Shown piece by piece: positions 1 to 7,744 of a DNA stretch of 49,216 nucleotides (position 1 is the first letter of the stretch; each line of letters starts with the position of its first letter). The DNA is taken from the NCBI GenBank assembly GCA_035629025.1, contig DASPIU010000084.1:1-49216 (forward strand), in the 5' to 3' direction. The DNA comes from Stenotrophomonas_A sp035629025. GTDB lineage: Bacteria; Pseudomonadota; Gammaproteobacteria; Xanthomonadales; Xanthomonadaceae. The translations under genes were made by a program, and so were the position numbers. The notes under the pieces were generated by a model that saw only the letters and a program-made list of their open reading frames with translations, was not told the origin of the DNA and searched no databases.

Positions 1-1596
1 GCACTGAAGGGCGGCAAGAGGTGGAAAGGCGGGGTGCTGCAAGTGACTCATGGAGAGGGACGTGAATTCTCCGGCTTCTCCTTCCATCAAGGCGGTCGAT
101 CCGAGCTTCAATTCAACGTTGGGTTCGAGGACGACCGGTACTTTCGATACGGCGTGGCGTTCAGCCTCGAGCCTGATCGAAACTTGCGGGATCCTGTCTC
201 GGTGCTGGCGCCGAAGATCCGCCGCTTTAACGCATCGCTCAACCTGTTCCCGGCGCTCAAAGCGCTCAAGATGTGGCGTTTCGAACGGCACATGCGCATG
301 GGCGAGGGCCCGGTCCGCCCAATTGCTTCGACGGAGATCGAGGCCGGGAATTTCATCTTCGTTGGCGAACGGGTTGCGGTGCCTGCCTCGGGCGTAACAC
401 AAGGAATGCTGGAGCGGGCGGCTCAGCTCATGACCTCCCTTCTGCCCGTCTACGAACACGTTGAAGGCAGTGCTCCGGCCCAAGTTCCCTACAAAGTGGC
501 CAGGCTTTGCTGGAACACCGATTTCTGGCACCAGCCCTCGGGAAGGCTAGGCAAGTCCGCCAATAGGGATGCGTTTGAGGCGGAACACGGATTTGGCCAC
601 GAAGAATGGCTGTTTGACCTGAGCCGGCTGATTAGGGGCTACAAGTACGGATTCATTCAAGCCCTCAACCACTCGCACGAGAAGTACGCCGGCAAGCCGC
701 TCAACCTACTGCTCTACACGATCGATAATAAGACGAAGAGCCGATATTGGGTGGCGTCCATCGAGGGGGCGCAAGCTCTAACGGCCGAGGAGGCCCGTCG
801 CGTCAAGAAGGCTCTGCAGGCGAACGGCTGGTTGAGGGAAATGCGTCAGCAGGTGCGGGCCCAGGGGCTGGACGATTCAACGTTGCAGGATGCCAATCCC
901 ATAGAGTTGATCAATCTCAAGTACCGGCCAGAGAGCCTGCAACTTTTCGCGAGTCCGATCCAGTTCCCCGCGGAAGACCTCCCAGCAACCTATTACGGAA
1001 CTCTGCAGGATGTTCCCAGCGGGCAGGTTGGGGTGGTGGACGGATCGCCGCAGGAACTTGAGCAGTTGGTTGAGAGGAACATTAACAAGCTCAAGGCGAA
1101 ACGGTCCGCCTACTTCTCGAGCGTCGAAGTCGACCTGGTGCACAAGCGCTGGCAGGCAGAGCTGAAGAAGAGTTTGAAGAAGGTGCTGCCGAAAGCCAGT
1201 GTACTTGTTGAAGCTAATGTTTCTGGTCACGCGATCGATGTGGTGTTGGAGCAGGCCGGCAAGCGGATCTTTGTTGAGCTAAAGACACGCAGCATCGTCC
1301 GTCATGCGATCCGAGAGGCCCTTGCGCAGCTGATGGAATACTCGTACTGGCCTCCGGCCGAGTCGCGAATGGATGCGATGCTAATCGTCGCGGCGGGTAT
1401 GGCTGACGCGCGGGACAATGAGTACCTGCAGCTGCTGCGCGAACGCTTCGGGATTCCGGTCCATTACCGGCAGTATCGTGATGGCTCCATTGAAGGCATC
1501 TCAGACTTCGTGGAGGCTATCGTCAATTCCGCTGAGCCTCGCGCGGAAGCGTATACGCATCGAGCAATAGTCAATGACCTACGGTCAATCGGGTAA
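1..1596 (+). CDS. PD-(D/E)XK nuclease-domain protein, 5' end cut by window
   Basis: The reading frame is open from base 1, so the protein probably begins before the window; a GTG at 34 would give 520 residues. Numbering from that GTG, the C-terminal part carries a restriction-endonuclease-like core: D402 after a hydrophobic strand, E415-x-K417 on the next strand and Q432 in a following helix (QLMEY). This D...ExK...Q pattern is typical of PD-(D/E)XK nucleases. The N-terminal 280 residues contain a YFRYGVAFSLEP segment that I do not assign to a named family. Sampled GC is about 50%, well below the core genes, so it is probably island cargo. A defence or restriction role is possible but is inference only. 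Confidence 0.75.
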   Translation, partial: ALKGGKRWKGGVLQVTHGEGREFSGFSFHQGGRSELQFNVGFEDDRYFRYGVAFSLEPDRNLRDPVSVLAPKIRRFNASLNLFPALKALKMWRFERHMRMGEGPVRPIASTEIEAGNFIFVGERVAVPASGVTQGMLERAAQLMTSLLPVYEHVEGSAPAQVPYKVARLCWNTDFWHQPSGRLGKSANRDAFEAEHGFGHEEWLFDLSRLIRGYKYGFIQALNHSHEKYAGKPLNLLLYTIDNKTKSRYWVASIEGAQALTAEEARRVKKALQANGWLREMRQQVRAQGLDDSTLQDANPIELINLKYRPESLQLFASPIQFPAEDLPATYYGTLQDVPSGQVGVVDGSPQELEQLVERNINKLKAKRSAYFSSVEVDLVHKRWQAELKKSLKKVLPKASVLVEANVSGHAIDVVLEQAGKRIFVELKTRSIVRHAIREALAQLMEYSYWPPAESRMDAMLIVAAGMADARDNEYLQLLRERFGIPVHYRQYRDGSIEGISDFVEAIVNSAEPRAEAYTHRAIVNDLRSIG

Positions 1597-1621
1597 CTGA
1601 GGCTACGAGCAAAGGCAAGGT

Positions 1622-1981
1622 ATGAAAGAAGAGGAGCGACAGCCCGGGGAGGGTTGGCAGCATTGGTGGCTTCGAACCGGAGGGTTCCATGGATGGTTCG
1701 GCTGGATCGAGGCACTGACACTAACGGCGGTCTTTGCCACCGCCACCCGTAAAGTCGATCAGCTTCCACTTAAGCTACTGCTAGGCGCGATAACGGCCAT
1801 TTCAGCGTGGTATGCGTTCAATTGGGGCATCGCCGGGATTTCGAAGTTCATGGGGGACCGGTTAGCCAGGGCTCGCATCCCGAACTGGGCAAAGGATCCA
1901 CTGGCGCTAATTCTCGGAATTGGGGTCTCCCTAGCGGTCGTCCTTGGTCTAATACCTGTCTTCTTGGACTTGCTGGAGTAG
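1622..1981 (+). CDS. Small membrane protein of unknown function
   Basis: A 119-residue protein starting 25 nt after the nuclease gene with an AAGG-type ribosome binding site, so the two are probably cotranscribed. The first 25 residues are polar and Trp-rich. Hydrophobic stretches at about 29-43, 48-73 and 93-118 predict two or three membrane helices. A basic loop (GDRLARARIPNWAKD) lies before the last helix. No family was recognised. It is AT-richer than the core genes and sits between the nuclease and the integrase, so it is likely island cargo. Pairing with a nuclease could mean an effector and membrane partner, but the sequence does not show this. Confidence 0.65.
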   Translation: MKEEERQPGEGWQHWWLRTGGFHGWFGWIEALTLTAVFATATRKVDQLPLKLLLGAITAISAWYAFNWGIAGISKFMGDRLARARIPNWAKDPLALILGIGVSLAVVLGLIPVFLDLLE

Positions 1982-2045
1982 CAGGCTAGGGACATCGGCG
2001 GCCTTGAGCAGACCCGGATCGAAGTCGATCTGGCGCTGAGGAGTT

Positions 2046-3014
2046 CTATGCGTTTGGTGCAGATCGTCTGTTGAACGGCTTCGCCTTCTGGCGCACGCGA
2101 CTGACCTCTGTAGGCAAGGGGCGCGCCTTGACTCCTTGAGTACCTCGAGCACGGCGTCCGTAATGCCGCGTTGCCGTGACGTTACTCGCATGGCCCATTA
2201 GCGCAGCAATCTCTTCGCAGGACAGGCCGCTTGCCTTGGCATTAGCTGCAAACTGATGCCGGAGGGAGTAGAGGGAGGGGTAGTGCCGGCGTTTCCCCAG
2301 GGTTCTGCGCGCTACGTCGCGGAAGTACAGTGCGATTCTCCGAATTGCCGCCGCCGGAGTGTATTGGCCAGCATGATGTGCCAGTACTTCGGGCCAACAG
2401 GCTAGCGCATTCAACTGCATGTCGGTGAGGTCGCGTAGTTCAATGGAGCGGGTCTCGCCATTCCCGCGGCCGTTACTGGTCTTAGCATTGCCGAAGGTTA
2501 CGAAAGCGTATCCGGGGGCGCTGCTTACGACCCGGAGGCTGGCGAGCTCGCTAGGCCGCACGCCTGTGAGAAGGAGAACGTGGATGGCCAGTATCGTGGG
2601 CTCGGCCCAGCGTGAGCGCAGATTCGCTTCTTTCAAGTAGCGGAGCATCCGCTCGACGTCATCTGGTGGGAAGGATCGCGACTTCAGGCTCGACGTCTTA
2701 GTCCCCTTCCGGCGTCCGCCCGTGGATTGTTCGGCGGCTAACAGGTCAATCGCCGACTGGATCCGTGGCGTATCGCGGCCTGGCCGCCCCGCGATTCCTC
2801 GGAGTACACAGAGGATGGCGGCCTTGTACAGACGAAAGGTGGCCTTTGCCATCTCCCAAGCAAGTACCACCGGACCGGCTCCCCACGTCATTCCCTTGCC
2901 CAAGGCGCCCCAGGCGCGCTGGAGCTCGAGACTGGCCCCCGCCGGGTGAGCGACCTGGCCAGAAATTGGTGTTGAAGTTTTTCCGGCTTGCTGTAGAAGA
3001 CCTGACCGTCGCAC
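2046..3014 (-). CDS. Tyrosine recombinase / site-specific integrase
   Basis: A 322-residue protein with a GTG start and an in-frame stop shortly upstream. The C-terminal catalytic domain shows R153 (TGVRPSEL), the second arginine R252 (YSLRHQF, with Y249 where the box usually has His), H275 (LMGHAS) and the nucleophile Y285 (TRHYGRR). The N-terminal 100 residues would be the core-binding part and end in a basic linker. The gene points away from dusA, and its start lies 72 bp from the dusA start. Tyrosine integrases that place islands at the 5' end of dusA are a known class, so this enzyme is the probable driver of island insertion. The tail after Y285 is basic and unusually long, about 37 residues. 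Confidence 0.88.
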   Translation of the reverse strand: MRRSGLLQQAGKTSTPISGQVAHPAGASLELQRAWGALGKGMTWGAGPVVLAWEMAKATFRLYKAAILCVLRGIAGRPGRDTPRIQSAIDLLAAEQSTGGRRKGTKTSSLKSRSFPPDDVERMLRYLKEANLRSRWAEPTILAIHVLLLTGVRPSELASLRVVSSAPGYAFVTFGNAKTSNGRGNGETRSIELRDLTDMQLNALACWPEVLAHHAGQYTPAAAIRRIALYFRDVARRTLGKRRHYPSLYSLRHQFAANAKASGLSCEEIAALMGHASNVTATRHYGRRARGTQGVKARPLPTEVSRVRQKAKPFNRRSAPNA

Positions 3015-3072
3015 TTGAGCCTGATCTGGGCTGTGTGATTAGCACTACGCCAAAAGATTCAGGGAAGCGCGC

Positions 3073-3087
3073 TAAAATTGCACATAA
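3073..3087 (+). promoter_or_regulatory. -10 box of dusA, possible leaderless start
   Basis: TAAAAT at 3073-3078 is followed after 8 nt by the ATG of dusA at 3087, and no Shine-Dalgarno sequence sits at a usable distance. Transcription would start at or next to the ATG. No good -35 hexamer was seen at 16-18 bp upstream. The box lies on the AT-richer, island side of the composition switch, so the island may supply the dusA promoter. Confidence 0.45.
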
Positions 3088-4124
3088 TGGAAGCCGAAAA
3101 TGCCCCCGCAGATCAGACGAGTAGCGCAGAAATTCAACGCTACACCGCCTCCCTGCGCCTGTCCGTCGCCCCCATGATGGACTGGACCGACCGCCACTGC
3201 CGCGTCTTCCACCGGCTCCTCGCCCCATCGGCACGCCTCTACACCGAGATGGTGCACGCCAACGCGGTCATCCATGGCGACCGCGAACGCCTGCTCGGTT
3301 TCGATCCCGTTGAACAACCTCTCGCCCTGCAACTCGGCGGCAGCGAGCCGACGCTGCTGGCACAGGCCGCGCGCATTGCGGGCGAGTGGGGCTACATGGA
3401 GGTCAACCTCAACTGCGGTTGCCCCTCCGATCGCGTGCAAGCCGGGCGGTTTGGTGCCTGCCTGATGCGTGAGCCAGCGCTGGTTGCCGAGTGCGTGGCG
3501 GCGATGACCGAGGCCACCAAGATCCCGATCACGGTGAAGTGCCGCCTGGGTGTGGACGAGGACAACGACTTCGACGCCTTCGCCGCGTTCGTGGACCAGG
3601 TCGTGGCCGCCGGCAGCCGCATGGTGGTCGTGCACGCACGCAACGCCTGGCTGCAGGGCCTGTCGCCCAAGGAGAACCGCGAGATTCCCCCGCTGCGCTA
3701 CGACTGGGCCTATCGCCTGAAACAGGAACGGCCGGATCTGCCCGTGGTACTCAACGGTGGCATTGCCGATGTCGAGGCGGCCGTGGCGCATCTGCAGCAA
3801 GTCGATGGCGTCATGCTGGGCCGCGCCGCGTATCACGACCCCTACGTCCTGCATCGGCTGGATGCTGCCTTGACCGGCACCGCACCGCGGCCGCGGGCCG
3901 AATTGCTGCGTGACCTGCGGCCCTACGCCGAGGCCTGCCTGGCCCGCGGTGTGGCGCTCAAACACCTGACCCGGCACGTGCTCGGGCTGTTCCTCGGCCA
4001 GCCCGGCGGTCGCGCCTTCCGGCAAATCCTCAGCGAAGGCGCACACCGCCTTGGCGCGGACTGGACCTTGGTGGAGCAAGCCCTGGCGGTCACCGAGGCG
4101 CAGGCGCGCCGGGCCGCTGCCTGA
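3087..4124 (+). CDS. dusA: tRNA-dihydrouridine synthase A
   Basis: A 345-residue flavoprotein that reduces uridine to dihydrouridine at position 20/20a of the tRNA D-loop with NADPH. The family signature is clear: SVAPMMDWTDRHCR near residue 25, TEMV, QLGGSEP, the active-site NLNCGCPSDRVQ with the catalytic cysteine, RFGACLM and a VLNGGI phosphate-binding segment. DusA-specific motifs separate it from DusB and DusC. ATG 3087 was chosen over an in-frame TTG at 3078. The first 20 residues (polar, AT-rich codons) look unlike the rest of the gene; the change falls where dusA-specific islands are known to integrate, so the N-terminus may have been rebuilt by the island. Confidence 0.95.
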   Translation: MEAENAPADQTSSAEIQRYTASLRLSVAPMMDWTDRHCRVFHRLLAPSARLYTEMVHANAVIHGDRERLLGFDPVEQPLALQLGGSEPTLLAQAARIAGEWGYMEVNLNCGCPSDRVQAGRFGACLMREPALVAECVAAMTEATKIPITVKCRLGVDEDNDFDAFAAFVDQVVAAGSRMVVVHARNAWLQGLSPKENREIPPLRYDWAYRLKQERPDLPVVLNGGIADVEAAVAHLQQVDGVMLGRAAYHDPYVLHRLDAALTGTAPRPRAELLRDLRPYAEACLARGVALKHLTRHVLGLFLGQPGGRAFRQILSEGAHRLGADWTLVEQALAVTEAQARRAAA

Positions 4125-4175
4125 ACGAACCGGGCGCTTTGGGTTGCATGTCGGCGCCCCATAGGTAACCTTTAT

Positions 4176-4193
4176 CGTTCATTTGCCTGAACG
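4176..4193. promoter_or_regulatory. Inverted repeat upstream of the PepSY-phoPQ promoter
   Basis: CGTTCA-N6-TGAACG is a perfect 6-bp inverted repeat between dusA and the PepSY gene. The half-site TGAACG recurs at 4306-4311, overlapping the -35 box of the PepSY promoter. It could be an operator, possibly for autoregulation by PhoP, but no known PhoP box was matched. A chance palindrome is not excluded. Confidence 0.3.
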
Positions 4194-4304
4194 TAGCAGC
4201 CCGTGGCGGGAAAAGTTCAGACCGGATTCACCCCGAAAAATCAAGAATTTGCCTCGTTTTCCGCCCCGCCGCGGGATTCGCGCGCAGTACGCATTTCACG
4301 ATTT

Positions 4305-4341
4305 TTGAACGATTCCCCCCGCTCCGCTAGGATTCTGGCCG
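4305..4341 (+). promoter_or_regulatory. Sigma-70 promoter of the PepSY-phoPQ operon
   Basis: TTGAAC at 4305-4310 and TAGGAT at 4328-4333 are separated by exactly 17 bp. The GTG start of the PepSY gene follows 7 nt after the -10 box, where transcription itself should begin, so the first mRNA base may be the start codon. This is the best-formed promoter in the left half of the window. Confidence 0.65.
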
Positions 4342-4715
4342 TGACGTCTGCCCCCCTCCGCCTCCCGAGTCTGATCGTGGCCGCCGTGATGGCGATGGCC
4401 GCGCTGCCGGCGATGGCGGCTCCGCAGGACCGCGGCCCGCCCGAAGCGCGCGATGCCTTCCCGCGCGGCCCACGCGCTGGCGGCGCCGATGGCCGTTCGC
4501 TGTCCGACGCGATCCGCCGTGTGCAGCGCACCACCGGCGGGCAGATCCTGGGTGCCGAGCAGGTGCCGTTCGACGGGCGCAACATCAACCGCGTCAAGTA
4601 CATGGATGACCGTGGACGGGTCCGCTACATGGACGACCCGGCGCAGGACCGCCCGCCGCCGCGCGCCCCGCGCCCGGCCGAGCCGGCGACGCCACCACGC
4701 GGCGATAACCCGTAA
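4341..4715 (+). CDS. Secreted PepSY-like protein upstream of phoPQ
   Basis: A 124-residue protein read from GTG 4341. The frame is open further upstream to 4203, but the signal peptide and the promoter position both favour 4341. Residues 1-32 form a signal peptide with a hydrophobic core and an AMAA cleavage region. The mature part has an LSDAIRRVQRTTGG helix, a VPFDGR turn and a VKYMDDRGRVRYMDDP strand pair typical of small PepSY-like periplasmic proteins. The tail is rich in Pro and Arg. It lies 71 bp before phoP in the same direction, so it may act as a periplasmic partner or reporter for the PhoQ sensor, by inference from position. Confidence 0.78.
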   Translation: MTSAPLRLPSLIVAAVMAMAALPAMAAPQDRGPPEARDAFPRGPRAGGADGRSLSDAIRRVQRTTGGQILGAEQVPFDGRNINRVKYMDDRGRVRYMDDPAQDRPPPRAPRPAEPATPPRGDNP

Positions 4716-4723
4716 CTGGCGAT

Positions 4724-4738
4724 AGTGGCTTAACCACT
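4724..4738. other. Short inverted repeat between the PepSY gene and phoP
   Basis: AGTGG-CTTAA-CCACT forms a perfect 5-bp stem with a 5-nt loop 48 bp before phoP; a further CCACT follows within 15 bp. It could be a weak attenuator, an RNA processing site or an operator half-site. The stem is too short for a firm call. Confidence 0.25.
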
Positions 4739-4786
4739 TCAGTTTCCACTGGCCGCCGGCCAGCCAAACGTAACTAGGGAGAGTTC

Positions 4787-5470
4787 ATGCGTATCCTTCT
4801 GGTCGAAGACGAAGCCCCCCTGCGCGAAACGCTTGCCGCGCGCTTGAAGCGCGAAGGCTTCGCGGTCGATGCGGCGCAGGACGGCGAAGAGGGGCTGTAC
4901 ATGGGCCGCGAGGTGCCGTTCGATGTCGGCATCATCGACCTCGGCCTGCCGAAGATGTCGGGCATGGAGCTGATCAAGGCCCTGCGCGACGAAGGCAAGA
5001 AATTCCCGGTGCTGATCCTTACCGCGCGTTCGAGCTGGCAGGACAAGGTCGAGGGCCTGAAGCAGGGCGCCGACGACTACCTGGTCAAGCCGTTCCATGT
5101 TGAAGAGCTGCTTGCGCGCGTCAATGCGCTGCTGCGCCGCGCCGCCGGCTGGAGCAAGCCGACGCTGGAATGCGGCCCGGTGGCGCTGGACCTGGCCGCG
5201 CAGACGGTCAGCGTCAATGGCAGCAACGTCGACCTCACCAGCTACGAGTACAAGGTGCTGGAATACCTGATGATGCATGCCGGCGAACTGGTCTCCAAGG
5301 CCGACCTCACCGAGCACATCTATCAGCAGGATTTCGACCGCGATTCCAACGTGCTCGAAGTCTTCATCGGCCGCCTGCGCAAGAAGCTGGACCCGGACGG
5401 CGAACTGAAGCCGATCGAGACCGTGCGCGGCCGCGGCTACCGTTTCGCGATCCCGCGTACCGAGGGCTGA
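4787..5470 (+). CDS. phoP: OmpR-family response regulator PhoP
   Basis: A 227-residue two-component response regulator. The receiver domain has the acidic pocket E7/D8, phosphoacceptor D51 (IIDLGLP), T79 and K101 (VKPF). The C-terminal winged helix (about 130-224) ends with the family segment VRGRGYRFAIP. Close to the PhoP subgroup that answers to divalent cations and antimicrobial peptides. GGGAG about 8 nt upstream serves as ribosome binding site. The sensor kinase gene follows after 28 bp, and the PepSY gene lies upstream, so the three probably form one operon. Confidence 0.93.
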   Translation: MRILLVEDEAPLRETLAARLKREGFAVDAAQDGEEGLYMGREVPFDVGIIDLGLPKMSGMELIKALRDEGKKFPVLILTARSSWQDKVEGLKQGADDYLVKPFHVEELLARVNALLRRAAGWSKPTLECGPVALDLAAQTVSVNGSNVDLTSYEYKVLEYLMMHAGELVSKADLTEHIYQQDFDRDSNVLEVFIGRLRKKLDPDGELKPIETVRGRGYRFAIPRTEG

Positions 5471-5498
5471 CCCCTCGCGTCACGGAACAGACAGCAGC

Positions 5499-6923
5499 GT
5501 GGCCCTCCGTCTACGGTGGTTCAAGCGTTGGCGGCCGCGCTCACTGCAGGCACGCCAGCTGCTGGCTGCGAGTATCAGTCTGGTGGCGTTTCTGGCGCTG
5601 GCCGGCTACGCGCTCGATGCGGCATTCGCCGACAGCGCGATGGTCAACCTGCGCAGCCGGCTGAAGAACTTCGCCACGGCCTATAACGGCAGCATCGACT
5701 TCCTCCGCGACGGCTCGCTGTATATCCGCGAGCAGTCACCCGACGCGCGTTTCGATGTGCCGGGTGGCGGCCTCTATGCAGAGGTCATCCGCCCGGATGA
5801 GCGCTGGTCATCGATGTCAGCCGAAGGCCCCGTGCTGCCGCCCTCTGGCCCGATGCTGGGGCCGCGCCAGGAGGAATTCTCCGGCCCGCTGGACATGGTC
5901 CAGATCGACGGCAGCAAGGGCCAGGTCTACCGCTACGGCCAGGGCGTCATCTACGAATCCGAACCCGGCCACGAAATCCCCTACACCATCTACGTGATGG
6001 AGGACGCGCGCTCGCTCGGCGCGCAGCTGCGCGTGTTCCGCAGCGAGGTGTGGTTCTACCTTGGCATCACCGGCATCTTCCTGCTGCTGCTGCAGACCTT
6101 CATCCTGCAATGGAGCCTGCGGCCGCTGCGGCGCGTGGTCAACGAACTGACGAAAGTGCAGCGCGGCGAAGCCTTGCGCATGAGCGAGCACCATCCGCGC
6201 GAGCTGGAACCGCTGACCGACAGCATCAATGCCTTCATCGAGAGCGAGCGCGAGAACCTGGACCGCCAGCGCAACACCCTGGCCGACCTCGCCCACAGCC
6301 TGAAGACGCCGCTGGCGGTGCTGCGCACGCAGCTGGACACCGGCACCGACCTGGCCGACGGCGAGCTGCGCGAGGAACTCGACGTACAGCTGCGGCGCAT
6401 GAACAACCTGGTCTCGTACCAGCTGGCGCGTGCTGCTTCCAGCGGCCACAAGCTGTTTGCCGCGCCGGTGCCGATCGAATCCAACGCCGAGGAGATCGTG
6501 CGCGGCCTGGAGAAGGTCTACGCCGGCAAGGGCGTGCTGTGCGAATTCGAGATCGACGCCAACGCGCGCTTCTACGGCGAACCCGGCGACTTGCAGGAAC
6601 TGCTCGGCAATCTGCTCGAAAACGCCTTCAAGTGGGCGCGCAGCCGCGTGCTGCTCACCGCGCGGCCTACCGCTGGTGCGAGCAGCAGCAAGCGCGCCGG
6701 CCTGATGCTGGCGGTGGACGATGACGGCCCCGGCATCGCGCCGGAAGACGTGGCCAAGATCCTGCAGCGCGGCGTGCGCGGCGACGAGCGCGTGCAAGGT
6801 CACGGCATCGGTCTTTCGATCGTGCAGGACCTGGTGCGTGGCTACCGTGGCGAACTGCACGTCACCCGTTCGCAGGAACTTGGCGGCGCGCGCTTTGAAG
6901 TGACCCTGCCGCCCGGGTTGTAG
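5499..6923 (+). CDS. phoQ: Sensor histidine kinase PhoQ
   Basis: A 474-residue inner-membrane kinase with GTG start. The first membrane helix is at about 19-43 and the second at about 185-205; between them lies a periplasmic sensor domain of roughly 140 residues. A HAMP-like stretch follows. H266 in LADLAHSLKTPL is the phosphorylated histidine of the DHp domain. The ATPase domain has the N box (NLLENAFKWA), G1 box (DDDGPGI) and G2 box (GHGIGLSIV). It is paired with phoP. It runs tail to tail with mtfA, with a GC hairpin between them. Confidence 0.92.
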   Translation: MALRLRWFKRWRPRSLQARQLLAASISLVAFLALAGYALDAAFADSAMVNLRSRLKNFATAYNGSIDFLRDGSLYIREQSPDARFDVPGGGLYAEVIRPDERWSSMSAEGPVLPPSGPMLGPRQEEFSGPLDMVQIDGSKGQVYRYGQGVIYESEPGHEIPYTIYVMEDARSLGAQLRVFRSEVWFYLGITGIFLLLLQTFILQWSLRPLRRVVNELTKVQRGEALRMSEHHPRELEPLTDSINAFIESERENLDRQRNTLADLAHSLKTPLAVLRTQLDTGTDLADGELREELDVQLRRMNNLVSYQLARAASSGHKLFAAPVPIESNAEEIVRGLEKVYAGKGVLCEFEIDANARFYGEPGDLQELLGNLLENAFKWARSRVLLTARPTAGASSSKRAGLMLAVDDDGPGIAPEDVAKILQRGVRGDERVQGHGIGLSIVQDLVRGYRGELHVTRSQELGGARFEVTLPPGL

Positions 6924-6943
6924 ACGGCGGCTCTCGCCGCCGT
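6924..6943. terminator. GC hairpin between convergent phoQ and mtfA
   Basis: ACGGCGGC-TCTC-GCCGCCGT is a perfect 8-bp stem with a 4-nt loop starting right after the phoQ stop. There is no T-tract on either strand, so it may slow or protect transcripts rather than terminate by the classical mechanism. Its position between converging genes suggests a shared 3' end. Confidence 0.5.
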
Positions 6944-6952
6944 GCGCGCTAC

Positions 6953-7744
6953 TCAGCTGCGCCCTTCAAATGGCGAAGGGCCGTAAAAGCGGCGCAAGTG
7001 CGCGGCGACCTGCGGCATCGCTTCGGCCAACACGCCCGGGGCGGAGAAGTGATATTCGCTGACGACCGCGAAGAATTCCTCCGGCGCCTCCGCGGCGTAC
7101 GCGTCGATGCGCGTGCGCTTGCCTGCATCCACGCGTGCGCAGAAGGCGTCGTACTCGCGTTGGAAATCCTTCGCCCATTGCTGCTGCCACTCGCGCGGCA
7201 GCGGCGGCGTGCCATCGAGCGCGCCGTCCAGTGCGTCGATCTTGTGCGCCATCTCGTGCACGGCGACGTGGAAGCCGGCGCAGGGATCGTCCAGGTCAGC
7301 CTGCACGTCGGCCCACGACAGGATCAACGGGCCCTGGTCCCAGGCCTCGCCGATCAGCTCGTCATCCCATTCGTGCAGGACGCCGGCCGCATCGACATGG
7401 CTGCGGTGCACACGGAATGCGTCGGGGTAGATGATCAATTGCGACCAGCCACGCCATCCACCGGCGCCGACCTCCAGCAGCGGCAGGCAGCACATGGCTG
7501 CGAGCAGCACGCGCTGCCATGGCTGCAGTTCCAGTCCGCCCAAGGGCGACAGCGTCTTCTCGTGCAGGAAGCGCGCGGTCAGTTCGCGCAGTCGCACCTG
7601 GCGCGGGGCATCGAGCGCGGTGATCCACGCACAGTGCTCGCGCGCCTGTGCCCAGTGGCTGTCATCGATGCTCGGGGGCGGGCGCCGCAGCCAGCCCAAC
7701 AACCGCTGGATCAGCGGAACATGCCCGGCAGGAAGCTGTGCCAT
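6953..7744 (-). CDS. mtfA: MtfA-family zinc peptidase
   Basis: A 263-residue cytosolic protein of the M90 family (MtfA/YeeI). The zinc motif is H163-E-M-A-H167 followed by KIDALDG, and E222/E223 in the PEEFF segment supply the third ligand region. Conserved flanks LSWADV and the C-terminal LRRFYG are present. In E. coli MtfA is an aminopeptidase that also binds the glucose repressor Mlc; whether that link exists here is unknown. ATG 7744 gives the normal family length, while the longer open frame upstream lacks family sequence. Its start lies 34 nt inside the preceding small gene on the same strand, so the two are probably translated in a coupled way. Confidence 0.88.
   Translation of the reverse strand: MAQLPAGHVPLIQRLLGWLRRPPPSIDDSHWAQAREHCAWITALDAPRQVRLRELTARFLHEKTLSPLGGLELQPWQRVLLAAMCCLPLLEVGAGGWRGWSQLIIYPDAFRVHRSHVDAAGVLHEWDDELIGEAWDQGPLILSWADVQADLDDPCAGFHVAVHEMAHKIDALDGALDGTPPLPREWQQQWAKDFQREYDAFCARVDAGKRTRIDAYAAEAPEEFFAVVSEYHFSAPGVLAEAMPQVAAHLRRFYGPSPFEGRS

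Noticed and set aside
2046..3014. Integrase taken as sign of a complete prophage
   Set aside because: No capsid, tail, lysis or replication gene is present in the window; only an island edge can be claimed.
4203..4340. Upstream extension of the PepSY gene
   Set aside because: It would place 46 non-conserved residues before the signal peptide and read through the promoter.
5817..6860. 347-codon minus-strand open frame over phoQ
   Set aside because: It is a shadow of high-GC codon use; the product is rich in His, Gln and Ala with no domain, and phoQ on the plus strand has all kinase motifs.
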